Part shown: in pieces, positions 16,219 to 22,856 of the stretch
Layout: every line of letters begins with the position of its first letter
How positions within the stretch are numbered: position 1 is the stretch's first letter
Origin: an uncultured Rhodocyclaceae bacterium
Lineage (GTDB): Bacteria; Pseudomonadota; Gammaproteobacteria; Burkholderiales; Rhodocyclaceae
DNA: 22,856 nt
Direction: 5' to 3'
NCBI GenBank assembly: GCA_937892345.1
Contig: CALAGF010000151.1
Coordinates: 1-22,856, forward strand
Notes under the pieces: model-generated
What the model was told of the DNA's origin: nothing
What the model saw: only the letters and a program-made list of their open reading frames with translations
Database searches by the model: none
Translations under genes and position numbers: made by a program

Positions 16219-17335
16219 GCAAGGCTTCCAGACTGCGCGCCAATGATTCGAGCTGACCGATGGTGGTCAGACTGGCGTCCTGACTGACCACCAGACGCTG
16301 CATGTAATCGCCCGCCAGCTGGGTCATCATTTCTTCCTGGCCCTCGGTCAGGCCGAGCGTAAAGAAGGCCTTGGTCAGTGACTCCTGAAACTCGATCATC
16401 ACCTGCGTCATTTCCAGTGAATTACGGCGGTAATTGCCCTGCACCCCATCCAGCGTGGACTGGACGTGCGGCAAAGCTGCTTCAATCGCCTTGCGGCGAT
16501 GCTGGGCCAGCGCTTCGGCCTCGATCGCCTTCATTCGTGCATCGGCACCTTCGGCCAGCAGGGCGCCGTTGTCACGAATGCGTCCGGCCCGCTCGGTATC
16601 GTCTTGCGGCATATCGTTGACCATCAGGGTCACGCGGCCATAGTTGAACACGCAGCGGGATTTGAACTGGAAAATCCGCCCGGAATCCATCACGTGATTG
16701 AGTACCGACACCTCCAGCGGCAGATTGCGCCCATTACGGCTCAGGGAAAGGACGGTTTCGCCCATGCGCAACTGCACCGCCGCATTCAGATCGTATTGCT
16801 GCATCGCCTCAAGCAAGGACTGAGCAAGTTCATCCGGCGTATTGCAGGCAAATGATTTGCTCAAAAACTGGAGAACCACCCCCAGCTCACCCATGCTGGC
16901 CATCGCCGACATGGCTGTACGGGTCGCGTAGCCAGCCTGCTCGTTGAGCGCCTGTTTTTCACCGAGAACGCGCGCGGCGATGCGCATTTTGCGCAACAGT
17001 TCATCGGGATCGAAAGGCTTGGTGATGAAGTCCTCGCCGCCGGCTTCGTAGCAGGCGATGCGGGTCTCCATGTCATCGTTGCCGGAGACGAACAGAATGG
17101 GGATGCTCTGCGTGTCCCAGTCGCCTTTCAGACGCTGGCACATTTCCAGCCCGCTGATACCGGGCAGGGTCAGATCCAGCACCAGGATATCGGGCTGTTG
17201 TGTGGCAACGCGGGCAAGACAGTCTTCGGCGCTGACAAAACGTTCGACGACGAATTCTTCTTCAAGAATCGAGCCCACGATTTCGAGCATGATTTCATCG
17301 TCATCAACAACATAAATCCGCAGTTTTTGGTCCAT
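16205..17335 (-). CDS. Response regulator with receiver domain and unrecognised C-terminal half
   Basis: This 376-residue cytoplasmic protein has an N-terminal receiver domain (residues 5-125): acidic pocket Asp11-Asp12-Asp13, phosphoacceptor Asp54 in LVLDLTLPG, Ser84 and Lys106 in ITKPFD, so phosphorylation should work. Residues about 140-260 could be a GAF-like alpha/beta region, and about 265-376 appears helical (RMKAIEAEALAQHRRKAIEA). No HTH, GGDEF, EAL or HD-GYP motif is visible, so it is not an obvious DNA-binding regulator. The ATG at 17335 is preferred over an in-frame TTG at 17338: GGAG lies 7 bases upstream, and the RND gene stop forms TGATG with this ATG. It is therefore translationally coupled to the efflux pump. 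No sensor kinase is present nearby. Confidence 0.88.
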   Translation of the reverse strand: MDQKLRIYVVDDDEIMLEIVGSILEEEFVVERFVSAEDCLARVATQQPDILVLDLTLPGISGLEMCQRLKGDWDTQSIPILFVSGNDDMETRIACYEAGGEDFITKPFDPDELLRKMRIAARVLGEKQALNEQAGYATRTAMSAMASMGELGVVLQFLSKSFACNTPDELAQSLLEAMQQYDLNAAVQLRMGETVLSLSRNGRNLPLEVSVLNHVMDSGRIFQFKSRCVFNYGRVTLMVNDMPQDDTERAGRIRDNGALLAEGADARMKAIEAEALAQHRRKAIEAALPHVQSTLDGVQGNYRRNSLEMTQVMIEFQESLTKAFFTLGLTEGQEEMMTQLAGDYMQRLVVSQDASLTTIGQLESLARSLEALLKRQ

Positions 17336-20300
17336 CAAATCTCTCCTTCTTGAAGCACGTGCTTTTTCGCCGCAATGAGCGAGTAGACCGCTGGAACAAC
17401 AAACAGGGTGAGCAGCGTGCCAAGCAGCAGCCCGCCGACAATCACCCAGCCGATCTGCTGACGGGATTCGGCACCGGCCCCCGTCGCCAGCGCGAGCGGC
17501 ACGGCGCCCAGCACCATGGCGCCGGTGGTCATCAGAATCGGGCGCAGGCGCAGCTCGGCAGATTGAATGACAGCAGCGCGCAGTTCAACACCTTGCTCCT
17601 GCAACTGGTTGGCAAATTCGACAATCAGGATGCCGTGCTTGGTAATCAGGCCGACCAGGGTCACCAAGCCGATCTGGCTATAGACGTTGAGCGTGCCCCC
17701 GGTCGCCCACAGCGCGAGCAAGGCCCCCGCCATCGAGAGCGGTACGGTGAGCATGATGATCAAGGGATCGCGGAAGCTTTCGAACTGTGCCGCCAGTACC
17801 AGATAAATGAAGGCCAAAGCCAGCGCAAACGTCAGCGCCAGCGATGAGGACGATTGGCGGAATTCGCGGCTTTGCCCGTTGTAATCGACGGCATAACCCG
17901 GCTTGAGCACTGTGGCGGCAATCGCGTCCATGGCGGTGAGCGCTTCACCCATCGTATAACCGGGGGCCAGATTGGCCGTAATGGTCACCGCCCGGCGCTG
18001 GCCGAAGTGGTTAAGTTCGCGCGGGGCGATGGTCTCATGCACATCGAGCAGGTTATCAAGCGAGATCATGCCGCCATCGCGGCCACGTACATAGATATCG
18101 CGAATGTCTTCGGGCGAGGTGCGATCGCCGTTGGCAACCTGCACGATCACGTCGTACTGCTCGCCATCACGCTTGAAACGCGTCACCTGCCGGCCACCCA
18201 GAGCAGATTCCAGCGTGCGCCCGATGGTTTCGACCGGCACGCCAAGATCGGCAGCCTTGTCGCGACGCACACTGACATCGAGCTCCGGCTTGTTGAGCTT
18301 GAGGTCGGTATCGACATTGCTCAGCCCCGGATTTTTTGCCAGTTCAGCCAGAAAGGCCTGGGTAACCGTTTGCAGTTCCGCATAAGGCGCGGTGGTGGCG
18401 ATCACGAAATTGATCGGACGCTCGCGCGGGCTCTGGCCCAGCGACGGCGGCGTAATCGGAAAAGCCATCACACCGGGTACGCCCCCGAACATCGGGAAGA
18501 GTGTCTTGGCAATATCCGGCGAACGCCGGCTACGCTCGCTCCAGTCGGTCAGCCCGGCAAAGGAAATGCCCTGATTGACCACGGGATTGCCGGCCACCAC
18601 AAAGTAGCGTTCGATCTCCGGCACTTTCTCGTAAATCGCTTCGATCTGGCGCGCGTATTTTTCGGTGTAAGCCAGCGTCGCTCCATCCGGCCCGTTGAAT
18701 GCGCCCAGAATCACGCCGCGATCTTCGACTGGCGCCAACTCGGTTTTAAGTGCTTTGAACAGTACACCGCAGGCAACCGCCACGGCAACAAATGCCAGCA
18801 ACACAATCCAGCGCTGGTGCAATATGGCGGTCAACACCCGCCGATAGCCGCGATTCAAGCCGTCAAGGAAGCGCTCGATCAGCAGAAACGCCGCACCATG
18901 CTTCTCTTCATGGCGCAGCAAGAGCGAACACATCATCGGCGACAGGGTGAGTGCGACAAAGCCGGAAACCAGCACCGCCCCGGCCAGCGTCAGCGCAAAT
19001 TCAATGAACAGCTTGCCGGTACGCCCGGTCATGAAAGCCACCGGGGCGTACACGGCCGCCAGTGTCAGGGTCATGGCAACGACAGCAAAACCGATTTCCG
19101 CCGCACCCTTGAATGCGGCCTGCCGGCGCGGCATGCCGGCCTCGATGTGGCGATAGATATTTTCCAGCACGACAATGGCGTCATCCACCACCAAGCCAAT
19201 GGCAAGCACCAGGGCCAGCAGGGTCAGCGTATTGATGCTGAAACCAAGGACAAACATGATCGCGAAGGAACCGATCAACGAGACCGGAATGGTCACCAGC
19301 GGAATCAGGGTCGCCCGCAGGTTGCGCAAAAAGAAAAAGATGATGGCAAGCACCAGCAGGATGGCTTCGCCAATGGTCTTGAAAACCGAGGCAATCGAGC
19401 GATCAATGAACACCGATGAATCGTAGGAAATATTGGCGGTCATCCCGTCCGGCAATTCACTGGCGATGCGGGGCAAGGCGGCGCTCAAGGCGCGGGAAAG
19501 TTCGAGCGGATTGGCCGTGGCCTGCTTGATCACGCCCAGCGCCACCGCTGATCGACCCTTGAAACGTACCGCACTGCGTTCGGCTGCAGCGCCGATTTCA
19601 ACCCGGGCGACATCGGAAATCCGTACCGGATACCCGTTGACCGTACGCACGACGACAGCGCCAAAGGCCTCAGGGGTCCGCAGATCGGTACTTGCCACCA
19701 CGGAAAATTCACGCGACTCGCTTTCGATGCGCCCGGCCGGCACCTCCAGATTCTGCTTGCGCAAGGCATCCTCGATATCCGCCGGCGTCAGTTGATACGC
19801 CGCCAGGCGCTGCTTGTCCAGCCAGATGCGCATGGCGAACTTGCGTTCCCCGAACACCCGTACATCCGCCGCGCCAGGAAGCGTCTGCAGCTTGGGCTTG
19901 ACCACCCGGTTGGCAACATCGGTAATTTCCAGCGCCGAATGCTTATCGGACGAAAAGGCAATCCAGATAATGGGATTGGCATCGGCCTCGACCTTGGCGA
20001 TCACCGGCTCATCCACCTCATCGGGCAATTTGTTGCGCACCCGCGAAACGCGATCACGCACATCGGCAGCGGCGGAATCGGGCGCACGTTCCAGTTTGAA
20101 GCGCACCGAAATCTGGCTGCTCTCCGCACGCGAGATCGAAGTGATCACTTCCACGCCTTCAATCCCGGCCAGCGAATCCTCAAGCGGCTTGGTGACCTGC
20201 GATTCGATAATCTCCGCCGAAGCACCCCGATAGGTGGTCGACACCGTCACCACCGGCTCGTCAATTTTGGGATATTCGCGCACGGTCAAGCGATCCCAGG

Positions 20301-20382
20301 AGACCAGCCCGAGCAGCATGACAACGAGCGAGAGTACGGTGGCGAAAACCGGTCGCCGGATACAGACTTCCGAAATCTTCAT
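17335..20382 (-). CDS. HAE1-family RND efflux pump, inner-membrane permease
   Basis: This proton-driven trimeric drug or solute exporter has 1015 residues, normal for the AcrB/MexB/MdtB-type family. It begins MKISEVCIRRPVFATVLSL, and the proton-relay pair Asp400-Asp401 lies in GLVVDDAIVVLEN on the fourth membrane helix. The porter-domain segments (YRGASAEIIESQVTKPLEDS, GPDGATLAYTEKYA) and the C-terminal LRPILMTTGAMVLGAVPLAL are present. Sequence resembles the MdtB/MexF-like broad group rather than the metal exporters; substrates cannot be assigned. The ATG at 20382 overlaps the adaptor gene stop as ATGA, and its stop overlaps the response regulator start. No outer-membrane channel gene is in the operon, so an unlinked TolC-like protein is probably used. 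Confidence 0.95.
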   Translation of the reverse strand: MKISEVCIRRPVFATVLSLVVMLLGLVSWDRLTVREYPKIDEPVVTVSTTYRGASAEIIESQVTKPLEDSLAGIEGVEVITSISRAESSQISVRFKLERAPDSAAADVRDRVSRVRNKLPDEVDEPVIAKVEADANPIIWIAFSSDKHSALEITDVANRVVKPKLQTLPGAADVRVFGERKFAMRIWLDKQRLAAYQLTPADIEDALRKQNLEVPAGRIESESREFSVVASTDLRTPEAFGAVVVRTVNGYPVRISDVARVEIGAAAERSAVRFKGRSAVALGVIKQATANPLELSRALSAALPRIASELPDGMTANISYDSSVFIDRSIASVFKTIGEAILLVLAIIFFFLRNLRATLIPLVTIPVSLIGSFAIMFVLGFSINTLTLLALVLAIGLVVDDAIVVLENIYRHIEAGMPRRQAAFKGAAEIGFAVVAMTLTLAAVYAPVAFMTGRTGKLFIEFALTLAGAVLVSGFVALTLSPMMCSLLLRHEEKHGAAFLLIERFLDGLNRGYRRVLTAILHQRWIVLLAFVAVAVACGVLFKALKTELAPVEDRGVILGAFNGPDGATLAYTEKYARQIEAIYEKVPEIERYFVVAGNPVVNQGISFAGLTDWSERSRRSPDIAKTLFPMFGGVPGVMAFPITPPSLGQSPRERPINFVIATTAPYAELQTVTQAFLAELAKNPGLSNVDTDLKLNKPELDVSVRRDKAADLGVPVETIGRTLESALGGRQVTRFKRDGEQYDVIVQVANGDRTSPEDIRDIYVRGRDGGMISLDNLLDVHETIAPRELNHFGQRRAVTITANLAPGYTMGEALTAMDAIAATVLKPGYAVDYNGQSREFRQSSSSLALTFALALAFIYLVLAAQFESFRDPLIIMLTVPLSMAGALLALWATGGTLNVYSQIGLVTLVGLITKHGILIVEFANQLQEQGVELRAAVIQSAELRLRPILMTTGAMVLGAVPLALATGAGAESRQQIGWVIVGGLLLGTLLTLFVVPAVYSLIAAKKHVLQEGEI

Positions 20383-21482
20383 TTCGCCTGTGGCCCCAGT
20401 GTCGTAACCGCTACGCCCGGCTTGAGCTTCATCTGCCCGGCCGTGACCACCTCATCGCCCGCTTGCAAACCATCAAGCACCTCGACCTGCGCGTCGCGGC
20501 GCACACCAAGGCGAACCGGGGCAGGCGCCACCTTGCCATCCACCACCTTGAACACCGACGGTTTTTGGCCAGGAATCACCGCTTCTTCGGGCAACATCAC
20601 CACGTTCTTGCGTTCGCCAAAAAGCATTCTCACCCGGACAAACATGCCGGGACGAAGACGACCGGCCTTGTTGTCAAAACGTGCCCGCACGGCAATCGAA
20701 CGACCATTGGGATCCAGTTGCGGGTCCAGTGCCTCGACGCGGGCGGCAAACTGCTCGCCGGGCAAGGCATCGCTGGCAAGGCTGATCTCCTGGCCACGTG
20801 CCAGTCGCCCCAGCGCCGCTTCCGGCAGGCGGAAATCCACGCGCAGACTGGCAATATCGTCCACCGTGATGGTCGACTCACCTTCCTTGATATAAGTCCC
20901 TACGCTGACTTCGCGCAAACCGACCACCCCGCGGAAAGGCGCGCGCAAACGCATTTTCGCGGCCTTTGCCTCAGCCAGTTGAACGGCGGCTTGTTGCACC
21001 TTGAGCGTCGCGCCGGAAGCATCCAGTGCCTGCGGACTGATGAATTTTTTCTCGAGCAACTCCTGATTGCGCCGATAGCTGCTCTGCGCCAGCGCCAGAT
21101 TGGCCTTGGCCTGCGCCAGCTCTGCATCCTGAACGGTGGCATCCAGCGCCAACAGGATCGCCCCCTTGTTGACCACTTCCCCATCCCGGAAACCGATGCT
21201 CACCACACGACCGCTGGTTTCCGGACGCAGCACAACCGACTCTGCGGCTTTGAGCGAACCGACCGCAGTCAACTCATCGGAAAAATCACGCCCCGTCAGA
21301 ATGGCCGTTTCGACCACGACCGGACGCGCTGCCGACGGCGCCGGAGAAGCTGCAGGCGGGGCACTTGGCTTGGCTGCTGGCGCAGCACCTTCCGCACGAT
21401 TGGCCGTCCAGGCAAATGCCCCAAGACCAAGTAATCCGGCAATAGCAAGGAGGGAAATACTGCGACGGCCAAAAGTATTCAT
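20379..21482 (-). CDS. RND efflux periplasmic adaptor (membrane fusion protein)
   Basis: This 367-residue adaptor connects the RND pump to an outer-membrane channel. It has an N-terminal signal or anchor (SISLLAIAGLLGLGAFAW) without a lipobox, then a proline/alanine-rich spacer. The barrel-sandwich halves are VVLRPETSGRVVSIGFRDGE near residue 80 and LRAPFRGVVGLREVSVG; between them lies an alpha-helical hairpin of about residues 115-170. The beta-barrel and membrane-proximal domains end with VVTAGQMKLKPGVAV. The ATG at 21482 is preferred to an in-frame TTG at 21494. There is no evident ribosome site, which may mean poor or regulated translation. It is the first gene of the adaptor-pump-regulator operon. 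Confidence 0.94.
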   Translation of the reverse strand: MNTFGRRSISLLAIAGLLGLGAFAWTANRAEGAAPAAKPSAPPAASPAPSAARPVVVETAILTGRDFSDELTAVGSLKAAESVVLRPETSGRVVSIGFRDGEVVNKGAILLALDATVQDAELAQAKANLALAQSSYRRNQELLEKKFISPQALDASGATLKVQQAAVQLAEAKAAKMRLRAPFRGVVGLREVSVGTYIKEGESTITVDDIASLRVDFRLPEAALGRLARGQEISLASDALPGEQFAARVEALDPQLDPNGRSIAVRARFDNKAGRLRPGMFVRVRMLFGERKNVVMLPEEAVIPGQKPSVFKVVDGKVAPAPVRLGVRRDAQVEVLDGLQAGDEVVTAGQMKLKPGVAVTTLGPQAK

Positions 21483-21527
21483 GGAGCAAGCCAATGCGGG
21501 AGTTGAGTTTCGAGCGATGGAGCCACG

Positions 21528-21556
21528 ATTGTAGCGAAGGCATGCGCGGATGCCTG
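21528..21556 (-). promoter_or_regulatory. Candidate promoter with overlapping dyad upstream of the RND operon
   Basis: On the minus strand TACAAT (21528-21533) is a 5/6 match to the -10 consensus. A 17-base spacer leads back to CAGGCA (21551-21556), a weak 3/6 -35. Predicted start is near 21521, giving about 40 bases of leader. An imperfect palindrome, GGCAT-N6-ATGCC at 21539-21554, fills the spacer and could be an operator. The gap between rlpA and the adaptor gene is only 81 bases and shows no terminator, so read-through from purM/rlpA is also possible. Confidence 0.35.
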
Positions 21557-21563
21557 CACTAAA

Positions 21564-22103
21564 TCAGGGATCGCTAAACAAGGGGGTTTCAATTTCTTCG
21601 AATTCCTGCGGTCGACCGCAATCTGCACAGGATTCCGGTGCAACGACAAATGCCGCGAGGCAGGCAGACTCATCGTTGGCCGCAGCGTGGTCAGGCAGCA
21701 TGGCCACCTGCACCCGAACGACGCCAGCGCGCAACATCTCCAGTGTGCTTGCGGCAGCAACCGACAGATCAATGATGCGCGAACGATGACGAGGGTGCAT
21801 CCGGTCCGTATTGCGAACCACGATACAGCGATTGGTGTCCTCGCGCCTGACAGCAAGCCGGGCATTCAACGGAAACCGGTTGCTGGCGGCAGTCAGTGCC
21901 AGCTTGTTGTAGCGCTCGCCGGAAGCCGTGCGCCGACCATGAAATTTGCCGCCATAGTAACTGGCATGACCATCAAGCGAACCCGACGCTTCCACCAGCG
22001 GGAAAGGCAGCGCCGGCATATCCGGTAGTGGCTGTTGCTCTGCCATCACCGGCAGCGCAAACAGCCACAGGGTGCAGCACCAGGCCGCTACCCTGAACAG
22101 CAA
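21564..22103 (-). CDS. RlpA-like septal ring/peptidoglycan-associated protein
   Basis: This 179-residue exported protein has a double-psi beta-barrel RlpA domain. The signal peptide MLFRVAAWCCTLWLFALPVMA is likely cleaved after Ala21. The RlpA core follows: GHASYYGGKFHGRRTASGERY (45-65), TAASNRFPLNARLAV (71-85), VVRNTDRMHPRH (95-106) and RIIDLSVAAASTLEML (109-124). RlpA proteins bind or cleave stripped glycan strands. The usual DRGP after the conserved Asp is DRMHP here, and there is no SPOR domain and no lipobox. The C-terminal tail is short, with CADC (159-162). The start is inferred as TTG at 22103, one base after the purM stop, because it yields a complete signal peptide; the long frame extending to 22511 runs antisense-free through purM and is rejected. 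Coupling to purM is likely. Confidence 0.8.
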   Translation of the reverse strand: MLFRVAAWCCTLWLFALPVMAEQQPLPDMPALPFPLVEASGSLDGHASYYGGKFHGRRTASGERYNKLALTAASNRFPLNARLAVRREDTNRCIVVRNTDRMHPRHRSRIIDLSVAAASTLEMLRAGVVRVQVAMLPDHAAANDESACLAAFVVAPESCADCGRPQEFEEIETPLFSDP

Positions 22104-22104
22104 A

Positions 22105-22856
22105 TCAGCACACGACCGTCTGGGCTTCGTCGCCCTGGCGCGCCCGGATCTTGCCAATGCGATAAACCGCTTCGCCCTGCGCCTGCAATTCAGCCATTGC
22201 CGCATCGGCGTCGGCAGCGGCCACAACCACGACCAAGCCGATACCGCAATTGAAGACGCGATGCATTTCCTTCTCGGCCACATTACCTTCCGCCTGCATC
22301 CAGTCGAACAGCTTCGGACGCGGCCAGGCGGCCTTTTCCAGCTCGGCGACGGTGTTTTCCGGAAGCACGCGCGGCACGTTTTCCAGCAGGCCGCCACCGG
22401 TGATGTGCGCCATGCCCTTGATCGTGACTTTTTCCATCGCCGCCAGCACCTGCTTGACGTAGATGCGGGTTGGCGCCATGACGACGTCGGCCAGGGTCCG
22501 CTCGCCATCAAACTTGGCGTTCATGTCCGGTTTGGAACGCTCGATGATCTTGCGCACCAGCGAGTAGCCGTTGGAATGAGCGCCGGAAGAAGCCAGACCC
22601 AGCACCACGTCACCCGGAACAATCGAGGCCTTGCCATCGATGGCCTTGGACTTTTCAACGACACCAACCGCGAAACCGGCCAGATCGTATTCACCATCCG
22701 GGTACATGCCCGGCATTTCAGCGGTTTCGCCGCCGATCAGCGCGCAGCCGGCCAGTTCGCAGCCCTTGGCGATGCCGCCAACGACAGCGGCAGCGGTATC
22801 GACATCGAGCTTGCCGCAGGCGAAGTAGTCGAGGAAGAACAGCGGCTCGGCGCCCT
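22105..22856 (-). CDS. purM: Phosphoribosylformylglycinamidine cyclo-ligase PurM, partial (N-terminus beyond the edge)
   Basis: PurM closes the imidazole ring of FGAM to AIR using ATP, the fifth step of purine synthesis. The visible 249 codons remain open to the right edge; E. coli PurM has about 345 residues, so roughly the first 95-100 are outside the window. Conserved blocks include EPLFFLDYFACGKLDV near the edge, GGETAEMPGMYPDG, GLASSGAHSNGYSLVRKI and HITGGGLLENVPRVLPE. The internal ATG at 22716 is not the start, because homology continues upstream of it. The stop is one base before the TTG of the RlpA-like gene. purN, its pathway partner, lies about 11 kb away on the same strand. Confidence 0.97.
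   Translation of the reverse strand, partial: GAEPLFFLDYFACGKLDVDTAAAVVGGIAKGCELAGCALIGGETAEMPGMYPDGEYDLAGFAVGVVEKSKAIDGKASIVPGDVVLGLASSGAHSNGYSLVRKIIERSKPDMNAKFDGERTLADVVMAPTRIYVKQVLAAMEKVTIKGMAHITGGGLLENVPRVLPENTVAELEKAAWPRPKLFDWMQAEGNVAEKEMHRVFNCGIGLVVVVAAADADAAMAELQAQGEAVYRIGKIRARQGDEAQTVVC

Noticed and set aside
17854..19419. 521-codon open frame antisense to the RND pump gene
   Set aside because: The His/Arg/Gln-rich translation is typical of antisense frames in GC-rich DNA; the opposite strand has an unambiguous RND protein.
20463..21434. 323-codon frame antisense to the adaptor gene
   Set aside because: Fully inside a well-supported adaptor gene, with no recognisable domain or ribosome site.
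22104..22511. N-terminal extension of the RlpA-like frame to 22511
   Set aside because: It would overlap purM by about 400 bases, and its translation there is an Arg/Ser-rich shadow; a signal peptide begins cleanly at the TTG at 22103.

Overview
The window reads as a contig end from a GC-rich Gram-negative bacterium, most likely a betaproteobacterium and possibly of the Rhodocyclales. This is inferred from the gene content and arrangement (dedA/mutL divergent pair, mutL followed by miaA, purN and purM, a DUF3108 protein, an HAE1 RND pump) and from a MutL that carries the endonuclease motif found in MutH-less lineages. No rRNA or tRNA gene, insertion sequence or CRISPR repeat array was seen. 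The first 50 bases are not genomic: they are an Illumina P5-side library adapter with an 8-base index, so the contig stops artificially inside cas8c.

Left region (51-5981, all on the minus strand): the front part of a subtype I-C CRISPR-Cas operon, read right to left as a WYL-domain regulator, cas3, cas5c and cas8c. The junctions overlap by 4-8 bases. cas7, cas4, cas1, cas2 and the array would normally follow, but they lie beyond the adapter and cannot be seen. A possible promoter precedes the WYL gene, and a possible 26-residue membrane peptide precedes that. The cas genes are visibly AT-richer than the WYL gene and the rest of the window, which suggests the cas block was acquired and sits behind a regulator of host-like composition.

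Middle region (6023-16218): chromosomal housekeeping and envelope genes. A DoxX-family membrane protein with an ECF-like promoter (plus) converges on an MscS-type channel and an RsmB-family RNA cytosine methyltransferase (minus). Next comes a tight minus-strand run of dedA, an unknown lipoprotein, purN and a DUF3108 protein. dedA diverges from mutL across a 43-base gap that holds a palindromic -10 element able to serve both directions; mutL may be leaderless. mutL is followed on the plus strand by a ChaA-like cation/proton antiporter and miaA.

Right region (16205-22856, minus strand): purM (cut by the right edge), a short RlpA-like protein, then a three-gene operon encoding an RND adaptor, an HAE1 RND pump and a response regulator without a recognised DNA-binding output domain. 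The last three genes are coupled by ATGA/TGATG overlaps. The regulator's stop codon overlaps the end of convergent miaA.

The best leads are the translationally coupled WYL-cas3 junction with its promoter and small upstream ORF, the symmetric dedA/mutL promoter, and the response regulator fused transcriptionally to an efflux pump.
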